A program made the translations under genes and the position numbers. This document shows, piece after piece, positions 16,832 through 24,195 of a stretch of DNA of 35,168 nucleotides (the first letter of the stretch is position 1; every line of letters starts with the position of its first letter). The notes below the pieces were generated by a model, which had not been told where the DNA came from, ran no database searches, and saw only the letters and a list, made by a program, of their open reading frames with translations. Location of the stretch: assembly GCA_003171315.1 (NCBI GenBank), contig PMYE01000129.1, positions 1 through 35,168 on the forward strand. Reading direction: 5' to 3'. Source of the stretch: Acidobacteriaceae bacterium (GTDB taxonomy: Bacteria; Acidobacteriota; Terriglobia; Terriglobales; Acidobacteriaceae).

Positions 16832-17541
16832 TGCTCTCCTTGCTGTGGATGCGGGTCAGGCGGAAACGGACCGGGCTTTGAGTCCTCGACCACAAGGCCA
16901 TCCTTAAGCACAATCCTGCGGTCGGCGCGGCTGGCGACTTCAGGATCGTGCGTAACCAGAACCAATGTGGTTCCCGCCTTGCGATTCCGTTCGAGGAGCA
17001 GATCGAGAACCATCCGGCCGTTCGCCGAGTCGAGGTTGCCGGTGGGCTCATCGGCCATCACGATCGGGGGCTCGACAACAAAGGCCCGCGCCAGGGCCAC
17101 GCGCTGCTGCTCGCCGCCAGAAAGCTGCACGGGATAGTGATCCATGCGCTCACCCAAACCCACCGCATCGAGCATGCGGCGCGCCTGTGCCAGACCGTTG
17201 CCTTCCACGTTTAGTTCGTAAGGCAGCAGCACATTCTCGAGAGCGGTAAGCGTTTGAATCAGCTGGTAGGACTGGAAGACAAAGCCGATCTTGCGCCCGC
17301 GCACCGCTGCCAGTTCAGTCTCCGCCAGGTTGTGGATGGGTACGCCATCCAGCCAGATCTCGCCCTCGCTGGGCGTGTCGAGGCCGGCGAGCAAACCCAG
17401 CAGCGTGCTCTTGCCGCTTCCACTCGCACCGATAATGGCCACAAACTCCCCCGCCGGAATCTCCAGCGAGATTCCCTGCAGAATGTCCACGCGCCGCGCG
17501 CCGTTCTGGATCCACTTCTTCGCGCCTTTGACCTGAATCAA
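16813..17541 (-). CDS. ybbA: ABC transporter ATP-binding protein, YbbA-like (LolD/MacB type)
   Basis: The 242-residue ATPase has Walker A GASGSGKST (about 38-46), a Q-loop in GFVFQSYQLI, the ABC signature LSGGEQQR, Walker B IVMADEPTGNLD and the switch His in LVTHDPEVA. The EPTGNLD form places it with the LolD/MacB/FtsE group, which powers FtsX-type permeases by mechanotransmission. It starts at ATG 17541 with AGGAGGG seven nt upstream. The last residues (PPDPHPQQGEQWPSAH) are extra to the core and encode the overlap with the permease start. The 55-bp gap to the divergent esterase gene must hold both promoters. Confidence 0.95.
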   Translation of the reverse strand: MIQVKGAKKWIQNGARRVDILQGISLEIPAGEFVAIIGASGSGKSTLLGLLAGLDTPSEGEIWLDGVPIHNLAETELAAVRGRKIGFVFQSYQLIQTLTALENVLLPYELNVEGNGLAQARRMLDAVGLGERMDHYPVQLSGGEQQRVALARAFVVEPPIVMADEPTGNLDSANGRMVLDLLLERNRKAGTTLVLVTHDPEVASRADRRIVLKDGLVVEDSKPGPFPPDPHPQQGEQWPSAH

Positions 17542-17596
17542 TCCGCCCTCCTGCCACTCGCAGTGTAATTGCCCGATCCTCTGAACTTTGGCGCGG

Positions 17597-18259
17597 ATGC
17601 GCCCTCGCGCGCGCAGCTACACTGTATACGTGGACGTTCGGCGCGCGGTTCTTGTTGCATGTTGCCTGCTTGTGTCGCTGGCGGGGCCGCTCCATGCCGC
17701 CGATCGGCCGATCCTTGTTTGCTATGGCGACAGCATCACCGCCGGGTACGGCCTTTCCTTCGGCCAAGCTTATCCCGACTTCCTGCAGAGCATCCTCGAT
17801 GCGCAGGGTTACGCATACAAGGTGATCAACCAGGGAACGCCCGGCGCCACCACCAAAGACGCGCTTGCCGGCCTGCCCTACGTGTTGCAGCTGCATCCTA
17901 CCATCGTGATTGTGGAGTTTGGCGGGAACGACGGCCTGCGCGGCCTGCCCGTCGACCAGACGCGCAACAATCTCGACCAGGTGCTCACGGGCCTGGAGAA
18001 AGCTCACGTGAAGATCGTGCTCGCCGGCATCACGCTTCCGCCGGATTATGGGCCTGACTACATCCGGTCGTTCGATCGGATCTTCCGCGATCTCGCCGCA
18101 CGGCACCACGTGGCATTGGTGCCCATGCTCTACAAGAATCTGGTCCACGTTCCGGGAACCATCCAGAGCGATGGCATACATCCCACCTCGAAGGGGTCAG
18201 AGATCATCGCCTATACGCTTTATCCGGTTCTTAAGCCGCTGCTGCGCAAGAATCCGTGA
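17597..18259 (+). CDS. tesA: GDSL/SGNH arylesterase, TesA-like, exported
   Basis: The 220-residue SGNH hydrolase has block I YGDSITAGYG with the catalytic Ser, block II NQGTPGATT, block III FGGNDGLRG and block V SDGIHPTSKG with the catalytic Asp and His. E. coli TesA, its closest named relative, is a periplasmic thioesterase/lysophospholipase/arylesterase. A hydrophobic signal segment (VLVACCLLVSLAGPLHAA) precedes the core. I chose ATG 17597; TTG 17588 and GTG 17630 are alternatives, and none has a good ribosome binding site. The divergent ybbAP pair supports the assignment, since this order is shared with E. coli. Confidence 0.9.
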   Translation: MRPRARSYTVYVDVRRAVLVACCLLVSLAGPLHAADRPILVCYGDSITAGYGLSFGQAYPDFLQSILDAQGYAYKVINQGTPGATTKDALAGLPYVLQLHPTIVIVEFGGNDGLRGLPVDQTRNNLDQVLTGLEKAHVKIVLAGITLPPDYGPDYIRSFDRIFRDLAARHHVALVPMLYKNLVHVPGTIQSDGIHPTSKGSEIIAYTLYPVLKPLLRKNP

Positions 18260-18339
18260 GCCGGCATGACGCGCCAGCCGAGAAGAAGAGATTGTGCGAC
18301 TGCCACCTGGCAGCGCGCGTGCTGGAGAAACCTCGGGGC

Positions 18340-18370
18340 AAAAAGCTACAGCCGGGATCGCTCCCGGCTG
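18340..18370 (-). terminator. Rho-independent terminator of rpsT
   Basis: CAGCCGGGA (18349-18357) and TCCCGGCTG (18362-18370) form a perfect 9-bp stem with a four-base loop. On the reverse strand the stem is followed by TAGCTTTTTG, a T-run. It lies about 40 nt past the rpsT stop. The forward side has no T-run, so it serves rpsT rather than the esterase gene. Confidence 0.8.
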
Positions 18371-18408
18371 CTCGTGTTCTGCCGATTGAATCTGCGGCAA
18401 CGGCTCCG

Positions 18409-18684
18409 TTACGCCTTGGCAGTGGCCAGAGCCTTCAGGCGCGCGTTCAAACGGCTCTTGTAGCGGGAAACGGTGTTCGAGTGGAGTACGCCCTTTTGCA
18501 CGCTTTTGTCGAGGGCCGAAACGGTGGCCCGGTACTGCGCCTGTGCTTCTTTCACATTGCCCTTGGCCAGAGCCTCGCGCAGCGAACGCAGGCTCGAGCG
18601 CACGCGGCTGCGGTTGGCGCGATTGACTTCAGTGCGGGTTTCGGTCTGGCGGACGCGCTTCAGCGCTGATACGTGATTTGCCAT
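18409..18684 (-). CDS. rpsT: 30S ribosomal protein S20
   Basis: The 91-residue basic protein matches S20: [20 protein letters not shown] at the N-terminus, then alternating Arg/Lys-rich helices including [11 protein letters not shown], and the [20 protein letters not shown]-terminal helix. S20 binds the 5' domain of 16S rRNA early in small-subunit assembly. The ATG follows GGAG at a normal distance. A consensus-like promoter (18790-18818) and a terminator (18340-18370) frame it as a single-gene transcript with a leader of about 100 nt; rpsT of E. coli is translationally autoregulated, and whether this leader does so cannot be judged. Confidence 0.97.
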   Translation of the reverse strand: MANHVSALKRVRQTETRTEVNRANRSRVRSSLRSLREALAKGNVKEAQAQYRATVSALDKSVQKGVLHSNTVSRYKSRLNARLKALATAKA

Positions 18685-18789
18685 GGTTTTGCTTCCATCT
18701 CCAAAGCCTGAAGTGCAGGGGTGGTCCTGTTTTCAGGGAAAATGATGCGGTGTGGAAGGCAGCTCGAGCCGCATCCCTCGCAATCTTTA

Positions 18790-18818
18790 AGTCTACGGGA
18801 ATCCGAGGGGCGGGTCAA
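18790..18818 (-). promoter_or_regulatory. Sigma-70 type promoter of rpsT
   Basis: On the reverse strand TTGACC (18818-18813) and TAGACT (18795-18790) are separated by 17 nt. Transcription would start near 18783, about 100 nt before the rpsT ATG. Confidence 0.65.
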
Positions 18819-18912
18819 TCGGCGCGGGGCATGCCATGCGGCCGCGATGGCGGTGAGCGGAATGCAGTGATGTTTCGTTCTCCCGCCATGGACTTGCACG
18901 GTGCGGGCCGGT

Positions 18913-18941
18913 TTGACCCGGTTTTCGCCGCCCGGTATACT
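18913..18941 (+). promoter_or_regulatory. Sigma-70 type promoter of the tRNA pair
   Basis: TTGACC (18913-18918) and TATACT (18936-18941) are separated by 17 nt. The expected start near 18948 is about 8 nt before the tRNA-Gly 5' end. Box match and position are both strong. Confidence 0.8.
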
Positions 18942-18955
18942 CGAACTTGCGTCAA

Positions 18956-19030
18956 GCGGGAGTAGCTCAGTGGTAGAGCATCGCCTTGCCAAGGCGAGGG
19001 TCGCGAGTTCAAGTCTCGTCTCCCGCTCCA
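18956..19030 (+). tRNA. tRNA-Gly (anticodon GCC)
   Basis: The acceptor stem GCGGGAG/CTCCCGC, the D arm GCTCAGTGGTAGAGC, the anticodon stem-loop TCGCC-TTGCCAA-GGCGA with anticodon GCC, and a T arm with TTCAAGT are all present. The discriminator is T and CCA is encoded (19028-19030). Confidence 0.97.
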
Positions 19031-19109
19031 TTCCGTATCTTCCCGGAGCATTTCGGCCGGCTGGATCGCGGCGTGGACCGATCCGCATCCGGTGAGGCGG
19101 GCAGCCCGA

Positions 19110-19184
19110 GGCGCGGTACCCAAGTGGTAAGGGAGAGGTCTGCAAAACCTTTATGCGCCGGTTCGATCCCGGCCCGCGCCTCCA
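19110..19184 (+). tRNA. tRNA-Cys (anticodon GCA)
   Basis: The acceptor stem GGCGCGG/CCGCGCC, the D arm CCCAAGTGGTAAGGG, the anticodon loop CTGCAAA with anticodon GCA, and the T arm CCGGTTCGATCCCGG are present. CCA is encoded (19182-19184). It lies 79 nt after tRNA-Gly and probably shares its transcript; no clear terminator follows. Confidence 0.97.
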
Positions 19185-19785
19185 AATCCTTCAATAACTC
19201 CAGCCGATCAACCGCTGAGCGTCATTCTGTCACTGTGGGGACTGCTTGCATTTTCTCTCTTCCCAGCGCTGTCTTTCGGACCACGTTTGGCGACGTTTGG
19301 CAACGAAAATCGCCGCGGTTTTGAGCCTTTTTGGACGGGCCGTTATTGATTCTGAAAGACTTAGACTGGAAAATGAGCGGTTTTGATACCCCACCTGGGT
19401 ATAGGGGGGTAGGGGTGAAAAGCAGCTCTTAGCTTTTAGCTTCTAGCTTCCAGCTCGTGTTGCTGAATTGGATAGCCTGTAGCCGGTTGCGAAAGACGGG
19501 GGACAGGAGATACCCCGGCTTCGCTCAGGACGGGTTCCGGGACGCAGGACGGACATCTCAGACGATGTATACAGACATTGTGCGCTGAACAAGGGAAATT
19601 CTCTGCAAACATGAGGGAACGAGGGAGCGAGGGGACAAGAGACTAAGAAAACAACGACTTAGGACAAATGAGGAGGTTCGATCCGGGCGGCGGGGGGCTT
19701 GACAACTTCCGAATGGCTCAACCGCAACGATTGCGGAGGAGAGACCACGTCGCTTCAGGCGCTTCATCAGGCAAGAGATACGGGC
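19185..19785. other. 601-bp spacer with repeats, no gene seen
   Basis: I see no convincing coding sequence here. The spacer holds a G-rich stretch (19387-19416) with an inverted repeat TACCC-CACCT-GGGTA, a run of TAGCTT hexamers (19426-19455), a fragment GGCTTCGCTCAGGA (about 19517-19530) matching the dispersed element at 21486 and 23201, and a purine-rich GAGGGAACGAGGGAGCGAGG tract (about 19612-19635) resembling the complement of the tract at 30481. It lies between the tRNA pair and the convergent acr3 3' end. Confidence 0.6.
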
Positions 19786-20877
19786 TTATTTCCGGGCGGA
19801 TACGCAGACGGAATCGATCCGCGCCGGCTGCGGATCGGGAAAATAGCGGCGCTGAAAGAAGAGTGCCACGTTGACCAAGGCAATCATCACGGGAACTTCG
19901 ACCAGCGGCCCGATGACGGCGGCGAAGGCAGCTCCCGAATTGATGCCGAAGACGGAGACGGCGACAGCGATAGCCAGCTCGAAGTTGTTCGAGGCGGCGG
20001 TGAAGGAAAGCGTCGTGGTTATGGAATAGTCCGCGCCGAGCCTGCGGCTCATGTAGAACGAGACCAGAAACATGACGACGAAATAGACTAGGAGCGGCGC
20101 GGCAATCCTGAGGACATCGAGGGGGAGACGGACAATGTAGCTCCCTTTGAGCGAGAACATGACGACGATGGTGAAGAGGAGAGCCACGAGGGTGAGCGGA
20201 CCGACGCGCGGGACGAAGTTGTGGTCGTACCAAGCGCGGCCTTTGGCGCGGACGAGCACGGTGCGGGTGAGGAATCCGGCAAGACAGGGGACGCCCAGGT
20301 AGATGAATACGCTCTGCGCGATTTGACCGATGGAGACATGGACGACCGCGCCCTGCAACCCGAGCTTCGCCGGGAGAACGGTGATGAAGACCCAGGCATA
20401 GAGCGAGTAGAAGAAGACCTGAAAGAGAGAGTTGAAGGCCACCAGGCCGGCTGCGTAATCGGTGTCGCCCTTGGCGAGCTCGTTCCACACGATGACCATG
20501 GCGATGCAGCGCGCGAGGCCGATCATAATTAGGCCGGCCATATATTCCGGGTAGCCGCGCAGGAACACGACGGCCAGGACGAACATAAGAACGGGCCCAA
20601 TGAGCCAGTTCTGCACCAGCGAGAGGCCGAGCACTTTCTTGTTGCGAAAGACTTCGTGCAGCTCTTCGTACCGGACCTTGGTGAAGGGCGGGTACATCAT
20701 CACGATCAGGCCCACGGCGATGGGAATGGAGGTGGTGCCGATGCTGAAGCGGTTGAGAAATGGAACGACGCCTGGAACGAGCCATCCGAGCGCCACACCC
20801 ACCACCATGGCGGCGAAGATCCACGCGGTGAGATAGCGATCGAGAAACGAGAGCCGGCGTGTCATCTTCATAAGCAA
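19786..20877 (-). CDS. acr3: Arsenite efflux transporter, ACR3 family
   Basis: The 363-residue protein has about ten membrane helices. The family-defining conserved Cys lies in [14 protein letters not shown] (Cys124), and a conserved Glu in [11 protein letters not shown] near residue 300; both are implicated in As(OH)3 transport by ACR3 proteins. It exports arsenite across the inner membrane using the proton motive force. It is the last gene of the reverse arsM-arsC-acr3 group, 63 nt after arsC, so it takes the product of the reductase. The N-terminal [15 protein letters not shown] is normal for the family; ATG at codon 3 or 5 could also be used. Confidence 0.96.
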   Translation of the reverse strand: MLMKMTRRLSFLDRYLTAWIFAAMVVGVALGWLVPGVVPFLNRFSIGTTSIPIAVGLIVMMYPPFTKVRYEELHEVFRNKKVLGLSLVQNWLIGPVLMFVLAVVFLRGYPEYMAGLIMIGLARCIAMVIVWNELAKGDTDYAAGLVAFNSLFQVFFYSLYAWVFITVLPAKLGLQGAVVHVSIGQIAQSVFIYLGVPCLAGFLTRTVLVRAKGRAWYDHNFVPRVGPLTLVALLFTIVVMFSLKGSYIVRLPLDVLRIAAPLLVYFVVMFLVSFYMSRRLGADYSITTTLSFTAASNNFELAIAVAVSVFGINSGAAFAAVIGPLVEVPVMIALVNVALFFQRRYFPDPQPARIDSVCVSARK

Positions 20878-20926
20878 ACCTCAGAACAAAGAAATATACT
20901 TGCCGCCTTGCGGCGCGAACCGCTAG

Positions 20927-20954
20927 TCAGGAGCGGCCGATCAGGAGCGGCCGA
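20927..20954. repeat. 14-bp perfect tandem duplication at the arsC stop
   Basis: TCAGGAGCGGCCGA occurs twice back to back (20927-20940 and 20941-20954). The second copy holds the arsC stop (TGA on the reverse strand) and its last codons; the first copy is untranslated. It looks like a recent slippage or tandem duplication. Confidence 0.9.
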
Positions 20955-21432
20955 TTTTGTCGATCTCGCGCTGGATGGCGAGCTGCTCGAGCGAAGCAAG
21001 CGGCAACGAGAGGAACAGGCTGATACGCCGGTCGAGGATGGAAAAGGCGTCGCGGAAGGCGCGATCAATCTGTTCCGGTGTGCCCGTCACCGCGGCTGGA
21101 TCGGGGACGCCCCAGTGCGCGGTCATGGGCTGGCCGGGCCAGTAGGGGCAGGTTTCCTTGGCCGCGTTGTCGCAGACGGTGAAGACGAAGTCCATCTTGG
21201 GCGCGGAGGGTGCGGCGAACTCGTCCCAGGATTTGCTGCGCAGGCCGGCGGTGGGTATGTGCGCAAGGTCAAGCTGGTTCAGCGCCTCGGGCCGGACCGT
21301 TCCAGACGGATGGCTGCCGGCACTGTAGGCAGTAAAAATGCCCCTGCCCTTGCGATTCAGGATGGCCTCAGCCAGAATGGACCGCGCGGAGTTCCCGGTG
21401 CAGAGAAAGAGGACGTTGTAGTGGTTGGGCAT
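20941..21432 (-). CDS. arsC: Arsenate reductase, low-molecular-weight phosphatase type (thioredoxin-coupled)
   Basis: The 163-residue protein starts MPNHYNVLFLCTGNSARS, giving the P-loop CxGNSxRS with nucleophile Cys11. The redox cysteines of the thioredoxin-linked ArsC family are at Cys87 and Cys95 (VCDNAAKETCPYWPG). DPAAVTG supplies the general-acid Asp. It reduces arsenate to arsenite in the cytoplasm for export by ACR3. The C-terminal helix (SILDRRISLFLSLPLASLEQ) extends beyond the minimal fold by about 25 residues. It is separated from arsM by a 296-bp spacer with repeats and hairpins, so it may have its own promoter. Confidence 0.95.
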   Translation of the reverse strand: MPNHYNVLFLCTGNSARSILAEAILNRKGRGIFTAYSAGSHPSGTVRPEALNQLDLAHIPTAGLRSKSWDEFAAPSAPKMDFVFTVCDNAAKETCPYWPGQPMTAHWGVPDPAAVTGTPEQIDRAFRDAFSILDRRISLFLSLPLASLEQLAIQREIDKIGRS

Positions 21433-21728
21433 GATGCGGCTCCTAGTGTGGTGACTCCGAATTTCGTGACAAAAAAGCGAAGAACAACCGCAGATCCTTC
21501 GACTCCGTCCGCCGCGGCGGACTCCGCTCAGGATGACAATTTTCTATTGATACGAACTTTAGACTCAGGACACTCGATCTCTCGTCGTGCAATTCCTTGG
21601 TTCGCGATTTGAGCTGGCGCTATCCGAGGTCCCAAAATCGGGACCTCCACCCCACAGACAAAGACCTGTCTGTGGGGACCCCGGGACCTGGGGCACCCCG
21701 GGTTTACACAGGATTAACGGCCAGAGGC
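21433..21728. repeat. Repeat-bearing spacer inside the ars group
   Basis: This 296-bp spacer between arsM and arsC has no gene. It holds one copy of a dispersed element (21486-21539) around the perfect palindrome GTCCGCCGCGGCGGAC (21507-21522). It also holds a hairpin AGGTCCC/GGGACCT (about 21628-21645), a hairpin CCCCACAGACA-AAGACC-TGTCTGTGGGG (21650-21677), and two direct copies of ACCCCGGG near 21678-21703. These may interrupt or attenuate the reverse transcript from arsM into arsC. Confidence 0.7.
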
Positions 21729-22592
21729 CTACGATGTTGCACCCTCGCCGCAGCACCCGGGCGCGCAGCAAGAGGGTTGAGGTTTGACGGCGCGGATGAA
21801 GGCGCTCAAGAACTTGCCTTCGACCTGGGGAGCGATGGCGTCGACATCGACGCCCGCCTCGGTGAGCGACCTGCGGGCATCTTCGACGTTGTAGATGCGC
21901 GTGGGCTCGATGGTGACATCGGTGAAGCCGGCGGCGATGAGCCTGGCGCGGTAGTCCTGCTCTTCCAGAGCGCCCGCCATGCAGCCCACCCATAGCAACA
22001 TGCTCTGGCGCACGGCACTGGGAACGGCGCCGAGCACGACGATGTCAGAGACGGCGAAGCGGCCGCCCGGCTTGAGCACGCGAAACGTCTCGCGCAGGAC
22101 CCGGTCCTTGTCAGCAGAGAGGTTGATGACGCAGTTGGAGATGACCACGTCGACCGAGTTGCCGGGCAGGGGAATGTTTTCGATCTCGCCTTTGAGGAAC
22201 TCGACGTTTTCGACGCCTGCCTTGCGCTGGTTTTCGCGGGCCAGGGCGAGCATGTCATCGGTCATATCGAGGCCGTAAGCCTTGCCGCCGGGAGCCACGC
22301 GGCGCGCGGAGAGCAGCACATCGATACCGCCGCCGGAGCCGAGGTCGAGCACCACGTCACCGGGTTTGAGATCGATGAGCGCGGTGGGATTGCCGCAGCC
22401 CAGCGAGGCCTGCACGGCCTTCTCAGGGATGAGGCCCTTTTCGCCGTCGCTGTAGAGATTGGCGGTGATGGGGTCGCAGCAGCGCAGGCCGGGGTCGCAG
22501 CATGCCTGCAAAGTGCCCGACTCCGCCACGGCGCGCGCCGCGCTGCCATACTTCTGCTTCACTTGTTCTTTCACTTCCGCCGGGGCTGCCAT
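21729..22592 (-). CDS. arsM: Arsenite S-adenosylmethionine methyltransferase ArsM
   Basis: The 287-residue protein has a class I methyltransferase fold: motif [17 protein letters not shown] (about 81-96), then GLDMTDDML, and SNCVINLS. The arsenite-binding cysteines of the family are recognisable at Cys66 (LGCGNP), Cys154 (SNCVINL) and Cys204 (WVGCMAG). The product methylates As(III) to volatile or less toxic methylarsenicals. The C-terminus is cysteine-rich (CCAPGCC), a feature seen in some ArsM proteins. I chose ATG 22592 because AAGGAGGG lies seven nt upstream; an in-frame start at 22610 is possible. It is the first gene downstream of the strong reverse promoter. Confidence 0.95.
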   Translation of the reverse strand: MAAPAEVKEQVKQKYGSAARAVAESGTLQACCDPGLRCCDPITANLYSDGEKGLIPEKAVQASLGCGNPTALIDLKPGDVVLDLGSGGGIDVLLSARRVAPGGKAYGLDMTDDMLALARENQRKAGVENVEFLKGEIENIPLPGNSVDVVISNCVINLSADKDRVLRETFRVLKPGGRFAVSDIVVLGAVPSAVRQSMLLWVGCMAGALEEQDYRARLIAAGFTDVTIEPTRIYNVEDARRSLTEAGVDVDAIAPQVEGKFLSAFIRAVKPQPSCCAPGCCGEGATS

Positions 22593-22603
22593 TCGCGCCC
22601 TCC

Positions 22604-22650
22604 TTCGCATATGCTTAAGCGAATATATTCCCGGCGATTATATTTGTCAA
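22604..22650 (-). promoter_or_regulatory. arsM promoter with candidate ArsR operator
   Basis: On the reverse strand TTGACA (22650-22645) and TATATT (22627-22622) are 17 nt apart, a near-perfect sigma-70 promoter firing toward arsM. An inverted repeat TTCGC-N10-GCGAA (22604-22623) covers the -10 edge and the expected start near 22615, the position of a repressor site. AT-rich copies of CGAATATATT/CGATTATATT/CGTATATTTA recur across the gap and may extend the operator. Forward TATATT at 22655-22660 lies only 7 nt before the arsR ATG. Boxes are seen; ArsR binding is inferred. Confidence 0.75.
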
Positions 22651-22667
22651 GGCGTATATTTAGAGAG

Positions 22668-23075
22668 ATGGGACGTGGCCCTCAATCCTTTGACCTGCCT
22701 CGCCTGTTTGCAGCCCTGGGCGACCGCACGCGGCTGCGCCTGCTGAACCTGATGAGCGGGCGCGAAGTGTGCGTGTGCTACTTCGTAGAGATCCTGAAGC
22801 AGGGCCAGCCGAAGGTGTCGCGGCACCTTGCGTATCTGCGCCGGGCGGGGATTGTGAAGGCGCGGCGCGAGGGCAAATGGATGCACTACAGAATCGAGCG
22901 GCCCGCGGATGCCGGAGCGGCCGCGATTCTGCAAGCCACGCTGGAATCGCTGGGCGCAGACCGGGAGATGCAGGCGGATCTGGCGCAGCTAGAGAAAGCT
23001 TGTTGCCGGCCCGAACGATTCGTGACACTTGCAGGGGCGCCGGTCCCAGTCGAACTGCAATCGGAAATCGCGTGA
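22668..23075 (+). CDS. arsR: ArsR-family arsenic-responsive repressor
   Basis: The 135-residue protein is a winged-helix ArsR/SmtB repressor: FAALGDRTRLRLLNLM is the first family block, REVCVCYFVEIL carries the As(III)-binding CxC pair (Cys35, Cys37) in the alpha-3 position, and QPKVSRHLAYLRRAGIVKAR is the recognition helix with the wing start. A CC pair occurs near the C-terminus (KACCRPERF). It would repress the divergent arsM promoter and itself, releasing on arsenite binding. The frame stays open upstream to 22563 inside arsM, but ATG 22668 gives the normal family N-terminus. No strong ribosome binding site is visible (AGAGAG only). Confidence 0.95.
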   Translation: MGRGPQSFDLPRLFAALGDRTRLRLLNLMSGREVCVCYFVEILKQGQPKVSRHLAYLRRAGIVKARREGKWMHYRIERPADAGAAAILQATLESLGADREMQADLAQLEKACCRPERFVTLAGAPVPVELQSEIA

Positions 23076-23200
23076 TGCGGAGCTACGGCGCGGAGGGTGG
23101 TCTGTGGAGCGGCCGTCGCGGCACGCCGGTTCAGGTTTCCCGATCAGGATTATTGATCCGGCCCGATATTGTTGCTACAAAATAAGGCCCCAGCAAAAGC

Positions 23201-23296
23201 AACCGCAGATCCCCATTCGACTCGTTCGCTGCGGCGAACTCGCTCAGGGCAGGCTTTCGACTGCGTCCGCCGCGGCGGACTTCGCTCAGGATGACA
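23201..23296. repeat. Dispersed palindromic repeat, second copy (compound)
   Basis: This copy shares AACCGCAGATCC and the tail TTCGCTCAGGATGACA with the 21486-21539 copy (one base differs in the tail). It is longer because it has two hairpin modules: GTTCGCTGCGGCGAAC (23224-23239) and the same perfect palindrome GTCCGCCGCGGCGGAC (23265-23280). It sits in the spacer between arsR and a convergent small gene. Confidence 0.85.
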
Positions 23297-23312
23297 GCTT
23301 TGTACGTTGCAA

Positions 23313-23723
23313 TCATTTCGGGCCGGATCCATAAGGCGGGGTAGTTCCCGCGGGGGGTTGGCGCCCGCTAGCTTCCACCGAAACCACGGCTCGTTTCGAT
23401 TTGCGGTAAACGTTGGCAACGGCAAGCGTCCAGAGAGGAACAAAATCGACACCAGGCACGAGCTTGGCGAGAAACGACGGCGCAAACTCCCAATGCCAGC
23501 CGAGGAGAAGGGTGAGCACGCCCCCAATGCAGAGATCGAGGATGTCGTCAGCGGGCGAGGCGGCGCCCTCGACGAAGAACGGAAAAACGGCGATCTGGAA
23601 TACGTCCGCGAGGATGGCGAGGATGAGGGCTGCTTTCAGGCGTGGACCCGGGGAGATGATGACGGCGTCCTGGTTCGCGCCCACGGGCTTGAGCGACCAC
23701 TGCATATAGAGAGTATCGTCCAT
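23313..23723 (-). CDS. Small membrane protein, hypothetical
   Basis: The 136-residue protein has two or three hydrophobic segments (about 30-50, ALILAILADVFQIAVFPFFV; about 62-80, DLCIGGVLTLLLGWHWEFAP; about 90-104 around VDFVPLWTLAVANVYRK). I do not recognise a named domain, but the VDFVPLWTLAVANVY ending of the hydrophobic region looks like a conserved membrane-protein core. The C-terminal 30 residues are Pro/Gly-rich and encoded by sequence beside the dispersed repeat, so the true family end may be shorter. ATG 23705 is an alternative start. It is convergent with arsR. Confidence 0.65.
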   Translation of the reverse strand: MDDTLYMQWSLKPVGANQDAVIISPGPRLKAALILAILADVFQIAVFPFFVEGAASPADDILDLCIGGVLTLLLGWHWEFAPSFLAKLVPGVDFVPLWTLAVANVYRKSKRAVVSVEASGRQPPAGTTPPYGSGPK

Positions 23724-23867
23724 GCGCCAGGGCGGGCCGAGACGAAAGCCGGGCCGTAACTCAACCGCGCCCCCCTCGGGATGGCAAGAGCCGGGTAGAT
23801 TCCGCGCGGATGGCGATGCGGCATTCGGGGCTTTTCAGACGCCCGCTTCTGTGTCATGCTTGCGAAC

Positions 23868-23984
23868 ATGGGTAACAAGGACAAGGGAAGAAAAGAGACG
23901 AAGAAGGCTCCCAAGCCGAAACCGAAACCGGAACCGGGGCAGAGGCGCGAGATCTTTGCGCCGCCGCCCGCGCCGCCGAAGTAG
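23868..23984 (+). CDS. Small basic protein, 38 residues, hypothetical
   Basis: ATG 23868 opens MGNKDKGRKETKKAPKPKPK, followed by a proline-rich end and TAG at 23982-23984. Short Lys-rich proteins beginning MGNKDKGxKE-KK are common unannotated products in bacteria, which is why I list it. An in-frame ATG at 23856 would add four residues. A stem-loop with T-run at 24141-24168 lies downstream in the same orientation. There is no strong ribosome binding site, so expression is uncertain. Confidence 0.5.
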   Translation: MGNKDKGRKETKKAPKPKPKPEPGQRREIFAPPPAPPK

Positions 23985-24140
23985 CCGGCGGTTTTCGCGC
24001 CTGAATCGTCTTGCGGCTGAAGCGCCGGCGATGGGGAGAGTGTACAGGTGCGTGCAGTTTTACGCCGGGCGCGAAACCCTTCCGCAATGCAATCCGGCGC
24101 GGGCCGGGACGTGAGCGCCGCGGGCAATTCAAGGAATAAG

Positions 24141-24168
24141 AAGGCCATCCGCAAGGGATGGCCTTTTT
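24141..24168. terminator. Terminator hairpin, possibly bidirectional
   Basis: AAGGCCATCC (24141-24150) pairs with GGATGGCCTT (24156-24165) around GCAAG, followed by TTTTT on the forward strand. The reverse side reads TTCTTATTCC after the stem, a weaker U-tract. It separates the small basic gene from the convergent S41 peptidase gene, whose stop is 28 nt away. Confidence 0.8.
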
Positions 24169-24195
24169 GGCATGGATGGAAGCGGCGATGCGGAG

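Noticed and set aside
19387-19416. Possible CsoR-type metal operator
   Set aside because: The TACCC/GGGTA repeat resembles such sites superficially, but no regulated gene follows it.
19718-20824. 368-codon reverse open frame overlapping acr3
   Set aside because: Out-of-frame shadow of acr3, Arg/His-rich with no membrane helices.
18956-23296. tRNA-linked genomic island carrying ars genes
   Set aside because: The tRNA genes are intact, but I found no integrase and no direct repeat of a tRNA 3' end downstream.
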